From: Mycobacterium saskatchewanense
GTDB lineage: Bacteria; Actinomycetota; Actinomycetes; Mycobacteriales; Mycobacteriaceae
Direction: 5' to 3'
Length of the DNA stretch: 64,000 nucleotides
Assembly: GCF_010729105.1 (NCBI RefSeq)
Contig: NZ_AP022573.1
Span: forward strand, 5,704,001-5,768,000
The position numbers and the translations under genes were made by a program. The notes under the pieces are model-generated. The model was not told the DNA's origin. It worked only from the letters and a program-made list of their open reading frames with translations, and did no database searches. Position 1 is the first letter of the stretch, and each line of letters begins with the position of its first letter. Shown in pieces: positions 27,789-36,959 of the stretch.

Positions 27789-29165
27789 ATGGCTCGTGAG
27801 GAGAGTGCCGGCGCCCCGCTGTCGCTGGGCGCGCTGGACCAGATGGTGGGCATCGGCGAGGTCGACACCGTCATCGTCGCGTTCGCCGACATGCAGGGCA
27901 GGCTGGTCGGGAAGCGGGTCTCGGCCCGGCTTTTCGTCGACGAGGTCGCCGCGCACGGCGCCGAATGCTGCAACTATCTGCTCGCCGTCGACGTCGAAAT
28001 GAACACCGTCGCGGGTTACGCGATGTCGAGCTGGGAGACCGGCTACGGCGACATGGTGATGACGCCGGACCTGTTCACCCTCCGGCTCGTGCCCTGGCTG
28101 CCCGCGACCGCGCTGGTGATCGCCGACCTGGCATGGGCCGACGGCAGCCCGGTGGCCGTGGCGCCGCGCGCCGTCCTGCGGCGGCAACTCGACCGGCTGG
28201 CCGAGCGGGGGCTCACCGCCGACCTCGCGACCGAACTCGAATTCATGGTGTTCGACGAGCCGTATCGCCAGGCGTGGGCCGCCGGCTACCGGGGCCTGAC
28301 CCCGGCCAGCGACTACAACATCGACTACGCGGTGCTCGCCTCGTCGCGCATGGAGCCGCTGCTGCGCGACATCCGGCAGGGAATGCAGGGCGCCGGCCTG
28401 CAGTTCGAGGCCGTCAAAGGCGAATGCAACAGAGGCCAGCAGGAAATCGGCTTCCGCTACGACGAGGCGCTAATCACCTGCGACAACCACACCATCTACA
28501 AGAACGGCGCCAAGGAGATCGCCGACCAGCACGGCAAGAGCCTGACCTTCATGGCGAAATACGATGAGCGCGAAGGCAACAGCTGCCACATCCACCTGTC
28601 GCTGCGCGGTCCGGACGGCTCGGCGTTCTTCGACCGCGACCGCCCGAACGGCATGTCGGGGATCTTCTGCAGTTTCGTCGCCGGCCTGCTGGCCACGCTG
28701 CCCGAGCTCACCCTGTTCCACGCCCCGAACATCAACTCCTACAAGCGATTCGCCGACGGCAGCTTCGCGCCCACCGCCATCGCCTGGGGCCTGGACAACC
28801 GCACCTGCGCCCTCCGCGTCGTCGGGCACGGGCGCAACATCCGCGTCGAATGCCGGGTCCCCGGCGGCGACGTCAACCCCTACCTGGCGGTGGCGGCGCT
28901 GATCGCGGGGGGCCTGTACGGTGTCGAACAGGGATTGGAAGCGCCCGAGCCGTACCCGGGTAACGCCTACGGGGCGACCGGTGTCGAGCGGCTGCCCGCC
29001 ACGCTGGCCGAGGCGGCGGCCTTGTTCGAAGGGTCCACGCTGGCACGGCAGGCCTTCGGCGACGACGTCGTCGCGCACTACCTGAACAACGCGCGCGTGG
29101 AGGTGGCGGCGTTCAACGCGACGGTCACCGACTGGGAGAGGATGCGGGGTTTTGAACGGCTGTAG
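27789..29165 (+). CDS. glnA4: Glutamine-synthetase-like gamma-glutamyl ligase
   Basis: A 458-residue member of the GS fold. Catalytic-domain blocks include LATELEFMVFDEP (metal Glu), VKGECNRGQQEIGFRY, SCHIHLSL (His) and RVVGHGRNIRVECRVPGGDV. In Streptomyces, GlnA4-type enzymes ligate glutamate to ethanolamine or other amines rather than to ammonia. The adjoining hydrolase and aldehyde dehydrogenase genes fit amine use by a gamma-glutamyl route. It overlaps the next gene by 14 bases. Positional match: Rv2860c. Confidence 0.92.
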   Translation: MAREESAGAPLSLGALDQMVGIGEVDTVIVAFADMQGRLVGKRVSARLFVDEVAAHGAECCNYLLAVDVEMNTVAGYAMSSWETGYGDMVMTPDLFTLRLVPWLPATALVIADLAWADGSPVAVAPRAVLRRQLDRLAERGLTADLATELEFMVFDEPYRQAWAAGYRGLTPASDYNIDYAVLASSRMEPLLRDIRQGMQGAGLQFEAVKGECNRGQQEIGFRYDEALITCDNHTIYKNGAKEIADQHGKSLTFMAKYDEREGNSCHIHLSLRGPDGSAFFDRDRPNGMSGIFCSFVAGLLATLPELTLFHAPNINSYKRFADGSFAPTAIAWGLDNRTCALRVVGHGRNIRVECRVPGGDVNPYLAVAALIAGGLYGVEQGLEAPEPYPGNAYGATGVERLPATLAEAAALFEGSTLARQAFGDDVVAHYLNNARVEVAAFNATVTDWERMRGFERL

Positions 29166-29898
29166 CAGCTCTGATGGTGGCGGCCCGGTCGTCGGCCTGA
29201 CCACCTACCTCGACCGCGCGCAGATGGGCGCCTGGGACATCTGCGCGGGCCTGCTTCCCGCCAACTACTTTCAGGGCGTCACCCGCGCCGGCGGCATCGC
29301 GGTGCTGCTGCCCCCGCAGCCGGTCGACCAGGCCGTCGCCGACCGGGTGCTCGACCGCCTCGACGGCCTGGTGATCACCGGCGGCAAGGACATCGACCCC
29401 GCGGCCTACGGTCAGGCGCCCCACCCGGACACCGACGAGCCCGCTCCGCTGCGTGACGCGTGGGAGTTCGCGCTGCTGCGCGGGGCGCTGCGGCGGGGGC
29501 TGCCAGTGCTGGGCATCTGCCGCGGCGCCCAGGCCCTGAACGTGGCGTTCGGCGGCACGCTGCACCAGCACCTGCCCGATGTCCTCGGTCACTCCGGGCA
29601 CCGGGCGGGCAATGCCGTCTTCACGTCGCTGCGGGTGCGTACGGTCGCCGGAACGCGGCTGGCCGCGCTGCTGGGGGAGTCGGTCGAGGCGAGCTGTTAT
29701 CACCATCAAGCGGTCGCGAAGGTCGGCGAGGGCCTGGTCGTCGGTGCGTGGGACGCCGACGGCGTGGTCGAAGCGCTCGAGGTGCCGGGCGACGCGTTCG
29801 CGGTCGCCGTGCAGTGGCACCCGGAGGAGCGGTTGGACGATCTGCGGCTGTTTTCGGCGATCGTCGAGGCGGCGCGGGCGTACGCGGACGGCCGATGA
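29152..29898 (+). CDS. Class I glutamine-amidotransferase-like gamma-glutamyl hydrolase (PuuD-like, Rv2859c-like)
   Basis: A 248-residue peptidase C26 family protein. VITGGKDIDPAAYG, the nucleophile in VLGICRGAQALNVAFGG and the His-x-Glu in VQWHPEE form the catalytic triad. PuuD cleaves gamma-glutamyl-GABA. The frame starts with TTG at 29152 inside the end of glnA4, so translation is probably coupled. The ATG of aldC overlaps its stop. The role as hydrolase for the product chain begun by GlnA4 is inferred from the order. Confidence 0.87.
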   Translation: MNGCSSSDGGGPVVGLTTYLDRAQMGAWDICAGLLPANYFQGVTRAGGIAVLLPPQPVDQAVADRVLDRLDGLVITGGKDIDPAAYGQAPHPDTDEPAPLRDAWEFALLRGALRRGLPVLGICRGAQALNVAFGGTLHQHLPDVLGHSGHRAGNAVFTSLRVRTVAGTRLAALLGESVEASCYHHQAVAKVGEGLVVGAWDADGVVEALEVPGDAFAVAVQWHPEERLDDLRLFSAIVEAARAYADGR

Positions 29899-31259
29899 GC
29901 TCCGCGCAACTGGTCAACCCGGCAACCGGGGAAGTGCTGCGCTCGATCGAGCACGTCGACGCGTCCGGCGTCGACGATGCGGTGCGGCGGGCCGCCGAGG
30001 CCCAGCGGCGCTGGGCGCGGCTGGCCCCGGCACAGCGCGCCGAGGCGCTGCGGGCTTTCGCCGCCGCCGTCGACGCCCACATCGGCGAACTGGCCGCCCT
30101 CGAGGTCGCCAACTCCGGGCACCCGATCGCGTCGGCCGAAGCGGAGGCGCGCCAGGTCCGCGATGTCCTGCAGTTCTACGCCGCGACGCCGGAACGCCTG
30201 TCCGGCAACCAGATTCCGGTCGCCGGTGGGATCGATGTCACCTTCAACGAACCGCTGGGCGTCGTCGGGGTGATCACGCCGTGGAACTTTCCGATGGTCA
30301 TCGCATCCTGGGGCATCGCGCCGGCCCTGGCCGCGGGCAACGCCGTGCTGGTCAAGCCCGCCGAGTGGACGCCGCTGACCACGCTGCGGCTCGGTGAGCT
30401 GGCGGTCGAGTCCGGGCTGGATCAAGACCTCCTGCAGGTGCTGCCCGGCGAGGGCGCCGTGGTCGGCGAGCGGTTCGTCACGCATCCGGGCGTCCGCAAG
30501 ATCGTGTTCACCGGCTCTACGCGGGTCGGCAAACAGGTGATGACCGGCGCGGCCGCGCACGTCAAGCGGGTGACGCTGGAGCTGGGCGGCAAGAGCGCCA
30601 ACATCGTGTTCGCCGACTGCGACCTCGAGCAAGCGGCGGCGACCGCTCCGGCCGGTGTGTTCGACAACGCCGGGCAGGACTGCTGTGCCCGCAGCCGGAT
30701 CCTGGTGCAGCGCACCGTGTACGACCGATTCATGGAGCTGCTCGAGCCGGCGGTCCGCGGGGTCGTCGTCGGTGACCCCGGCTCGCGTGACACCGAGATG
30801 GGCCCGCTGGTCTCGGCCGCGCACCGCGACAAGGTCGCCTCCTACGTGCCCGACGGCGCGCCCGTCGCGTTCTGCGGCTCGGCACCGTCCGGCCCAGGAT
30901 TCTGGTTCGCCCCAACCGTTTTGACGCCTCCGCGCACCGACCGCGCCGTCACCGACGAGATCTTCGGTCCGGTGGTGACGGTGCTGGCGTTCGACGACGA
31001 GCACGACGCCGTCGCGCTGGCCAACGACACCCCTTATGGCCTGTCGGGATCCATCTGGACCGACGACCTTTCCCGCGCGCTGCGGGTGTCGCGGGCCGTC
31101 GAATCCGGCAACCTCTCGGTCAACTCGCACTCGTCGGTCCGCTACAACACCCCGTTCGGCGGCTTCAAGCAGTCCGGGCTGGGCCGCGAGCTCGGCCCCG
31201 ACGCCCCACTGCAATTCACCGAGACCAAGAACGTCTTCATCGCCGTGAAGGAGGCGTGA
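29895..31259 (+). CDS. aldC: Aldehyde dehydrogenase
   Basis: A 454-residue NAD(P)-dependent aldehyde dehydrogenase. Motifs: the cofactor block GVITPWNFPM, FTGSTRVGK, the general-base Glu in LELGGKSANIVF, and the nucleophile Cys in FDNAGQDCCARSRI (the family has GQxC). The C-terminus has NTPFGGFKQSGLGRELG. It overlaps the upstream hydrolase (ATGA) and the downstream SDR by a few bases, so four genes glnA4-puuD-aldC-SDR form one operon. It matches Rv2858c. The substrate is probably an aminoaldehyde or its gamma-glutamyl form, by context only. Confidence 0.92.
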   Translation: MSSAQLVNPATGEVLRSIEHVDASGVDDAVRRAAEAQRRWARLAPAQRAEALRAFAAAVDAHIGELAALEVANSGHPIASAEAEARQVRDVLQFYAATPERLSGNQIPVAGGIDVTFNEPLGVVGVITPWNFPMVIASWGIAPALAAGNAVLVKPAEWTPLTTLRLGELAVESGLDQDLLQVLPGEGAVVGERFVTHPGVRKIVFTGSTRVGKQVMTGAAAHVKRVTLELGGKSANIVFADCDLEQAAATAPAGVFDNAGQDCCARSRILVQRTVYDRFMELLEPAVRGVVVGDPGSRDTEMGPLVSAAHRDKVASYVPDGAPVAFCGSAPSGPGFWFAPTVLTPPRTDRAVTDEIFGPVVTVLAFDDEHDAVALANDTPYGLSGSIWTDDLSRALRVSRAVESGNLSVNSHSSVRYNTPFGGFKQSGLGRELGPDAPLQFTETKNVFIAVKEA

Positions 31260-32032
31260 TGGACCTGACCCAGCGGCTGGCGGGGCGGGTGGCCGTCGTC
31301 ACCGGTGGCGGCGGCGGCATCGGGCTGGCGGCGGCCCGGCGAATGCGGGCCGAGGGGGCGAGGATCGTCGTCGGCGACACCGACGCCGACGCCGGGGACG
31401 CGGCCGCCGAGGAGCTGTCGGGGCTGTTCGTGCGCACGGACGTGTCCGACGAGGGCGCGGTCAACGCGCTGTTCGACACCGCCGCCGCGACGTACGGTGC
31501 TGTCGACATCGCGTTCAACAACGCCGGTATCTCGCCTCCCGACGACGACCTGATCGAGAACACCGAACTGCCGGCCTGGCAACGGGTTCAGGACGTCAAC
31601 CTCAAGTCGGTGTACCTGTGCTGCCGGGCGGCGCTGCGGCACATGGTCCCCGCCGGCAGGGGTTCGATCATCAACACGGCGTCGTTCGTCGCGGTGCTGG
31701 GGTCGGCGACCTCGCAGATCTCCTATACCGCCTCCAAGGGCGGGGTGCTGGCGATGTCGCGCGAGCTGGGCGTGCAGTTCGCGCGGCAGGGCATCCGGGT
31801 CAACGCGCTGTGCCCCGGGCCGGTCAACACCCCGCTGCTGCAGGAGCTGTTCGCCAAGGATCCCGAGCGGGCCGCCCGTCGGCTGGTGCACGTGCCGGTC
31901 GGGCGTTTCGCCGAGCCGGGCGAAATCGCCGCGGCCGTCGCATTTTTGGCCAGCGACGACGCCTCGTTCATCACCGCCTCGACCTTTCTGGTCGACGGCG
32001 GCATCAGCTCGGCGTACGTCACCCCGCTCTGA
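31259..32032 (+). CDS. Short-chain dehydrogenase/reductase (Rv2857c-like)
   Basis: A 257-residue classical SDR. Cofactor loop TGGGGGIGLAA, DIAFNNAGIS, catalytic Ser in INTASFVAVLG, and the YTASKGG Tyr-Lys pair are all present, unlike in the SDR remnant at 2009-2608. The C-terminus has SSFITAS-type sequence and VDGGISSAY. ATG at 31259 is favoured because AAGGAGG lies 4-5 bases upstream; a GTG at 31256 is too near it. It ends the glnA4 operon. Substrate unknown. Confidence 0.9.
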   Translation: MDLTQRLAGRVAVVTGGGGGIGLAAARRMRAEGARIVVGDTDADAGDAAAEELSGLFVRTDVSDEGAVNALFDTAAATYGAVDIAFNNAGISPPDDDLIENTELPAWQRVQDVNLKSVYLCCRAALRHMVPAGRGSIINTASFVAVLGSATSQISYTASKGGVLAMSRELGVQFARQGIRVNALCPGPVNTPLLQELFAKDPERAARRLVHVPVGRFAEPGEIAAAVAFLASDDASFITASTFLVDGGISSAYVTPL

Positions 32033-32039
32033 ACGGGCC

Positions 32040-32924
32040 CTAGGCGACGGTCCCGCGATACAACGGGAGCGGCGTGGCCGCCGCAGACCAGACGCGCGGC
32101 ACCGACAGCGCCCCGAGCTTGCAGGCGCGACCCAGCCCGGCGTTGACCGCCGGGGCCCGGCCCTTGCCGGGCAAGAGGTAGCGCAGGGCGGCCGCTTTGT
32201 TGAGCGCGTTGAGCCTACTGATCGCGGTTCCCGACGGCGCGCTCAACGAGCTCAGCCTCGACAGGGCCGGTGTCGCCGACGCCAGGGGCACGTCGATCGT
32301 CGTCAGCGGTGACCGACCGAGCGCGCGCAACGCTTCGGGGATGCCCGCCATGACCCGCCGGCCCGTGGATACGACGTCGGGTGCGGACATCACGGCCCAG
32401 GTGCGGGGGGTCGGGGCCTGGCAGGCGGGTGCGGGGGGCAAGGCGAACGGCGTCAGCACCGAAGCCGCGGCGGAGGCGCGGGCGTAGGCGCACATGGCCC
32501 GCGCGTTGCACACCCACATGCTGTCGTAGTCGCCGTCGGCGGCCGCGACGGCCGGGCTGGCCTGACCCAGAACGTTGGCCGCCGCCAGCGACTTTCGCCG
32601 CGCCCGGTTCGCCTCGATCGCCGGCGGGGGCACCGTCACCGTCAACGCGGTGTCGTGGGCCCGTGCCGCCGCCGCGGCGCCGTGTGCCGCGTCTTCGGCG
32701 CTCGCGGCGGCGGCGCGCAGCCACTTGACGGCCGCCGCGGCGTGTGCGGGCGCCGAGCGCTCGGCCGGAAGCCTCGCGGCCCCCGTCGCGTAGTCCGCCG
32801 CCGCGGTCCACAGCCGCCGGGACAGTCGACGCCAGGCGGCGGCGGCCTCGGTCAGCGACTGCGAACCCGGCCCGTCGTATAGCCGCCCGGAGTTGGTCTC
32901 GGGCGGTAGCAATGCAAAATTCAT
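32040..32924 (-). CDS. PPE-family protein, SVP-type, lacking the WxG motif
   Basis: A 294-residue PPE protein. The N-terminus has LLPPETNSGRLYDGPGSQSL, the PPE hallmark, and TVPPPAIEANRARRKSLAA. The segment that usually holds W-x-G reads ARLPAERSAPAHAAAAVKWL, so the turn motif is lost. The C-terminal half is short and has GALSVPRVW, marking the PPE-SVP group. No PE partner or ESX gene lies nearby. It is convergent with the SDR, eight bases apart. The cell-surface location is inferred from the family. Confidence 0.87.
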   Translation of the reverse strand: MNFALLPPETNSGRLYDGPGSQSLTEAAAAWRRLSRRLWTAAADYATGAARLPAERSAPAHAAAAVKWLRAAAASAEDAAHGAAAAARAHDTALTVTVPPPAIEANRARRKSLAAANVLGQASPAVAAADGDYDSMWVCNARAMCAYARASAAASVLTPFALPPAPACQAPTPRTWAVMSAPDVVSTGRRVMAGIPEALRALGRSPLTTIDVPLASATPALSRLSSLSAPSGTAISRLNALNKAAALRYLLPGKGRAPAVNAGLGRACKLGALSVPRVWSAAATPLPLYRGTVA

Positions 32925-33052
32925 CGTGATGCCTGCCTAACGCGCTACGAGCCGTTCGCCAGAACGGACTCTTCAAGTCATAGACGCATGGGTTACAGGC
33001 CCCGTTCACGAACGGCCGTGTGATCTAGCACGCGGGGCCTGGCGCCGAACGA

Positions 33053-33487
33053 TCAGCAGCGCGCGACGCAGAGCCGGACGAGGTTCATGCCGGCGTGTCC
33101 GGGCGCGGAGGTGCCGGGGTGGCGCCCGGGTGGCTCAACGGCGTTGGCAGGAGCTAACACTGGGGCCCGGGACCACGGTAGTGACACGCGGGACCACGAC
33201 GTCGGGCGGTCCCGCGTCATCCACATGCTGTGGAACGGCTTCTTGCCGGCGGGTGCGTACTGGTGCGAGAAAGCCTGAGCGACTGCGGCGTCCGTCCGTG
33301 GCGCGGCGTGCGGTGCGGCGGCGCCGCCGGGTGCGTGCGACCAGGCCGCCGGTTCCGGCGGCGCGGCCGCCGAAAACTGCGGTCGCAGGGCCGATCCCGC
33401 GATCAGCGCAACGAATACGCCGAGGACCGCGGCGGCCGCGATGACGGGCCGACACCGCCGTGCCCTACCGGCGTCCCACCACCTCAC
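33053..33487 (-). CDS. Hypothetical exported or membrane-anchored protein
   Basis: About 144 residues, not recognised. After an Arg-rich start (RWWDAGRARRCRP) comes one hydrophobic segment VIAAAAVLGVFVALIAGSAL, then an Ala/Pro/His-rich polar domain ending NLVRLCVARC. This layout suits an uncleaved signal anchor or export signal. The GTG at 33487 is the likeliest start, but the nearest ribosome-like site (AAGGAGAG) is some 20 bases upstream, so the start is uncertain. It could be a degraded gene, as the neighbouring lyase fragment is. Confidence 0.4.
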   Translation of the reverse strand: MRWWDAGRARRCRPVIAAAAVLGVFVALIAGSALRPQFSAAAPPEPAAWSHAPGGAAAPHAAPRTDAAVAQAFSHQYAPAGKKPFHSMWMTRDRPTSWSRVSLPWSRAPVLAPANAVEPPGRHPGTSAPGHAGMNLVRLCVARC

Positions 33488-33674
33488 GCTGGCTGACTGT
33501 ACAACTCTCTCCTTGGGAGGCAACCGAAGCAAGCTGTGAAAACGATCAAAGTCCGGTGTGCACCGACTGGACGGTGAGACGGCGCACGGCGTCCGCGCCG
33601 GCGGGACGGGGCGCCGCGGGCTGCCCGAAGGTTCGATTCGTTGTGCGCCACATTTCATCGGAGTTCTGTGAGAT

Positions 33675-33967
33675 GTGCTGGCTTGGGTCTCGCAACGGCT
33701 GGAAACCGAAGTCAATTCGAGCACGGATAACCCGTTGCTGGATCCCGAATCGGCCCAGGTGCTTTCCGACGGGAGTTTTTCTGGTGGGTACGTCGCTCTG
33801 GCAATGGACTCGCTCAACGCCGCGGTAGCAAGCGTCGCGGACCTGTTGGACAGACAGCTCGCGTCGGTTGTCGACGTGAAATACAACAGGGGCCTCGGCC
33901 CCAACCTGGTTGTCACCTATCCGGAGGGACATCCGGAGTTCGGCCTGAACCATGGATTCAAGGGGTC
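33675..33967 (+). pseudogene. Fragment of an aromatic amino acid lyase (HAL/PAL family)
   Basis: About 97 residues with clear family blocks: RLETEVNSSTDNPLLD, SDGSFSGGYVALAMDSLNAA, DLLDRQLASVVDVKYNRGLG and the substrate-loop-like EFGLNHGFKG. These correspond to the middle third of a roughly 500-residue histidine/phenylalanine ammonia-lyase or aminomutase. The MIO-forming Ala-Ser-Gly segment and the C-terminal domain are absent, and a stop lies just upstream in frame. Family homology ends near 33967. A weak continuation (AAANALTRSSAAAV) appears in another frame, hinting at a frameshift. Confidence 0.72.
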
Positions 33968-34071
33968 CGGCCGCCGCGAATGCCCTGACACGGTCATCGG
34001 CAGCGGCAGTGTCGTCGAATCCGCTTCTCACGGTCAACCCCGGGTCGGGGCCGCGTACCGCCCACCCGGGC

Positions 34072-35292
34072 TCACCCGGCTGCCGGTGGGTGCGTCACCA
34101 TGGTGGGCCGGAACCCATAGCGGGGAATGTCGCTGACCCCGCGTCCGGACGGGCCGGCCAGCGGCACGCCGCCGAGCGTGTTCGCCAGGCCTGACGTAGC
34201 CGGTACCGGGCCCACTCCGGCGGTCGGGAGCGGCGCGGCGGGCGCGCCCATCGGCTCGGCCGCCGCGGTCCACGCGGGCGGCACCGACAGCGGCCCGATC
34301 GAGGCGGCGTTGCCGACGCCCGCCGACATTGCGCCACCGAGGCCTCCCACCGCGTTGCCGAGTCCGCTGCCCGCGGCTCCCGCCGCCTCCCCGGCGGCGT
34401 CAGCGGCATCCCCCGCGGCTTCGGCGGCCGCGCCGGAGCCCTGCAGGCTCAGGGCATCGGCCAGTGTGCCCACGAAGTTACCGGGTGTGTAGAAGCCGGA
34501 GGACAGGGCGTTCAAGCCGATGCTGCTGAACGCACCGCCCAGCGGCGACCCGTCGGTTCCGAGCAGGAAGTTGAGGATTCCCGCCGGGGTGGAGAAGTCG
34601 GCCCCGCCCAGTCCGAGCCAACTCGCCACGTCGTCCAGGCCCGCCGTCCACCCTGCCCCCGGAAGCCCGGGCAGCGCGAGCCCTTGTATCGCGTTCGGCA
34701 GTGCCGACATCAGCTGTGACAGCGACGCCTGCGCTCCCGCGGCTTCGGCCGGGGCGGCGCCGTCACCGCTGGTGGTGGCCGGTGCCCCGGTGAACGGGCT
34801 CAATGCCGTTGCGGCGGCCGACGAGCCCGCGTAGCCGTACATCGCGGCGGCGTCGTGGGCCCACATCTCGGCGTAGTGCGCCTCGGTCGCCGCGATCGCC
34901 GGGGTGTTCTGTCCCAGGAGGTTCGTGGCGACCAGCGACGCGAGCTGCGCGCGGTTGGCGGCGATGAGCGGCGGGGGCACCGTCATGGCGAACGCGGCCT
35001 CGTAGGCCGCGGCGGCCAGCCGGGCCTGGCCCGCGGTCTGAGTGGCGCGCGCGGCGGTGGTGCTCATCCACGTGACGTACGGCGCGGCGGCCGCCGCCAT
35101 CGATGTCGAGGCCGGACCCCGCCAGGCGCCGCCGGTCAAGTCGGCGATCGTCGAGCCGTAATTCGAGGCGGCAGTCGACAACTCGACCGCCAAGCCGTCC
35201 CAGGCCGTCGCGGCCGCGAGCATCGCGGCGGAGCCCGGGCCGGTGTACATGCGTGCGGAGTTGACTTCCGGCGGAAGCGTTGCGTAGTCCAT
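34072..35292 (-). CDS. PPE-family protein, PPE-SVP subgroup
   Basis: A 406-residue PPE protein. The N-terminus is canonical ([20 protein letters not shown]) with the W-x-G turn in [14 protein letters not shown]. The C-terminal region has Ala/Gly-rich linkers, an internal run of [20 protein letters not shown], and the SVP motif [10 protein letters not shown] chose the ATG at 35292 (GGAGGGG about 10 bases upstream). No PE gene precedes it. Upstream lies a 529-bp gap with an AT-rich set of TTGCAA repeats. Family members are exported by ESX systems and some act as outer-membrane solute channels; that is family knowledge, not visible here. Confidence 0.92.
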   Translation of the reverse strand: MDYATLPPEVNSARMYTGPGSAAMLAAATAWDGLAVELSTAASNYGSTIADLTGGAWRGPASTSMAAAAAPYVTWMSTTAARATQTAGQARLAAAAYEAAFAMTVPPPLIAANRAQLASLVATNLLGQNTPAIAATEAHYAEMWAHDAAAMYGYAGSSAAATALSPFTGAPATTSGDGAAPAEAAGAQASLSQLMSALPNAIQGLALPGLPGAGWTAGLDDVASWLGLGGADFSTPAGILNFLLGTDGSPLGGAFSSIGLNALSSGFYTPGNFVGTLADALSLQGSGAAAEAAGDAADAAGEAAGAAGSGLGNAVGGLGGAMSAGVGNAASIGPLSVPPAWTAAAEPMGAPAAPLPTAGVGPVPATSGLANTLGGVPLAGPSGRGVSDIPRYGFRPTMVTHPPAAG

Positions 35293-35757
35293 CGGATTCA
35301 GGCCCCTCCGCTCGCGGGTGAGACTGCGGCGGACGAGTTTTCGGGTAGGGTGGGGACGGGCGGCATGGACGGCTCCAATTCGGTGGGGTTCTGGGCCCGC
35401 GCGCCGCGGAAGTGGGCGCACGCCAGTGACGCGCGTTGGCGCTGACCGAATCGCGCGGGTAAGGCGTTCTGCTGCAATGATTTTCACGCAGCATGAAGTG
35501 GATAGGCGGCGCTATGTCGGCCGGCCGCCGCCGGCTCAATCTATCAATCCCGATTCGGGCGCGGTGGTGATCGAGGCGTGCGGTACGCGCCGAGCGGGAT
35601 ACTCGCGCAAGCAGATTGGCGTCCTGAGATCGGCCACCCGACCGGCGACGGCGGATGCCGCCCACGCCGCCCGCGCTGCCGATCGCCCATCTGGCATCCC
35701 CTCAGTCTCGGAAACTCGAGTTCGCCGTATCTCGACGGTAACGACCCGCCTACGTTC
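35293..35757. other. Intergenic region upstream of the second PPE gene
   Basis: About 465 bp. Several short frames exist on both strands but none has codon use, a ribosome site or a motif that would support a gene. The proximal part probably forms the PPE leader. Confidence 0.4.
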
Positions 35758-35797
35758 ATGCAATCAATTTGCAACAGTAATTGCGACTAATTTGCAG
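35758..35797. promoter_or_regulatory. Double Nur-box-like element
   Basis: Four hexamers occur in series: ATGCAA (35758), TTGCAA (35769), TTGCGA (35781) and TTGCAG (35792). The first pair and the last pair are each separated by 5 bases, the pairs by 6. The Nur box of Streptomyces is tTGCaa-N5-ttGCAA, so both pairs fit. The element is in an AT-rich island 24 bp after the AlkP-like stop and 465 bp upstream of the PPE start on the same strand. It may regulate the PPE gene. Identification is by pattern only. Confidence 0.5.
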
Positions 35798-35821
35798 GAG
35801 TGACGGGGTCCACGAAGGGGC

Positions 35822-36940
35822 TCAGAACACGATCAGCGGTATGGCCATCTCGGCCGGGCTGGCCGCGCCGTGAAAACCGATGAGCCGCGCGGCTTCCGGT
35901 GGTTCGTGCTCGGTGGCCAGCACCGCGGCGTCGCCGGTGCACACCACGACGACGTCACCGATCCGAGGCAGGTTCGTCGGCGTCACCGGGCCGAAAACCC
36001 CGGTGGCCACGGCCTCGTCGCGGACGTAGACCTCCGCGGCCGTGCCCAGCACCTCGGTCCAGGCGGCCTGCACGTCCGCGGCGGCGCCCGGCGCGGTGTG
36101 CAGGTAGCGGACCCGTGGTTCGCCGGCGACCACCCGCACGCCCGCGCTCAGCCGGGCATCGGCGTCGAGGTCGAAACGCGCGGTCTCGGGGACGTTGAGG
36201 CCGCCGTGGTCGGCGGTCACCAGCAGCGTCGCGGTCGGGGGCAGTGACTCGACGAGCCGGGCCAGCAGCGTGTCCGCCCGGGCGGCCGCCTCGTGCCACG
36301 GCGGCGAGCCGATGCCGGCCACGTGGGCGGCTGTATCCAGGTCGGCGGTGTAGCCGTAGACCAGGCCGGGCGCCGCGCGCAGCTCGTCGGAGAACCGTTG
36401 GACGTAGTCGTCGATCGCCGCGGTCGGGCGGAACTCCGCGCCCCGATACGCGGCATCGGTCAGCCCGCTGCCGATGAACCATTCCGGGAGCACGACGCGG
36501 GCGCTCGTCCCGTTCCGCCGGAGCCGCTGAAACCACGTGGGGAGCGGCTGCCACGCGTCGTGGGGCGGGTCGTCGCGCCAGCGGATGTGGTTGAGCACCC
36601 GGTCGGTGCCCGGGACGTTGACGGTGAACCCCAGGATTCCGTGCTCGCCGGGCCGCGTGCCGGTGCCCAGGGAAACCAGGCTGGTCGGCGTGGTCGAGGG
36701 GAAAGTGCAGGCCAGCTCGAGCAGCTGCCCCGTCTCACCGGCCAGTACCGAGGCCAGCAGCGGCGCGCTGCCGGCGAGCTCGGGCAACAGGTGCCAGCCC
36801 ATCCCGTCGACCAGCACGACGCCGACGCGATCCACCCGGTCGGCGTCGACGCGGTCGGCCAGCGCCAGCCGGTCCGGCGCCTCCGGGGCGCCGAGCAGCG
36901 CGGCCGCGGCGGGCAGCACGTCGCACAGTGAACCGGGCAC
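35822..36940 (-). CDS. Alkaline-phosphatase-superfamily phosphodiesterase/nucleotide pyrophosphatase
   Basis: A 372-residue protein of the type I phosphodiesterase family. Metal and nucleophile sites are visible: Asp in VGVVLVDGMGW, the nucleophile Thr in TFPSTTPTSLVSLGTG, Asp/His in YTADLDTAAHVAG and Asp-His in LLVTADHGGLN. It has no signal peptide, so it is probably cytosolic, which is unusual for this group. The start is uncertain: GTG at 36940 is the first reasonable codon after the upstream stop. It is the last gene of the hydrogenase run, 19 bp after the DUF6390 gene. A link to hydrogenase is by position only. Confidence 0.8.
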   Translation of the reverse strand: MPGSLCDVLPAAAALLGAPEAPDRLALADRVDADRVDRVGVVLVDGMGWHLLPELAGSAPLLASVLAGETGQLLELACTFPSTTPTSLVSLGTGTRPGEHGILGFTVNVPGTDRVLNHIRWRDDPPHDAWQPLPTWFQRLRRNGTSARVVLPEWFIGSGLTDAAYRGAEFRPTAAIDDYVQRFSDELRAAPGLVYGYTADLDTAAHVAGIGSPPWHEAAARADTLLARLVESLPPTATLLVTADHGGLNVPETARFDLDADARLSAGVRVVAGEPRVRYLHTAPGAAADVQAAWTEVLGTAAEVYVRDEAVATGVFGPVTPTNLPRIGDVVVVCTGDAAVLATEHEPPEAARLIGFHGAASPAEMAIPLIVF

Positions 36941-36959
36941 GACCGCCAGTGTGACACGG

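Noticed and set aside
33675..34136. The lyase fragment as an intact 153-residue gene
   Set aside because: Family similarity ends at about 33967, the essential N- and C-terminal parts are missing, and no ribosome site precedes it.
35293..35757. Small open frames between the second PPE gene and the AlkP-like gene
   Set aside because: Several overlap in different frames, none has a ribosome site or recognisable domain.
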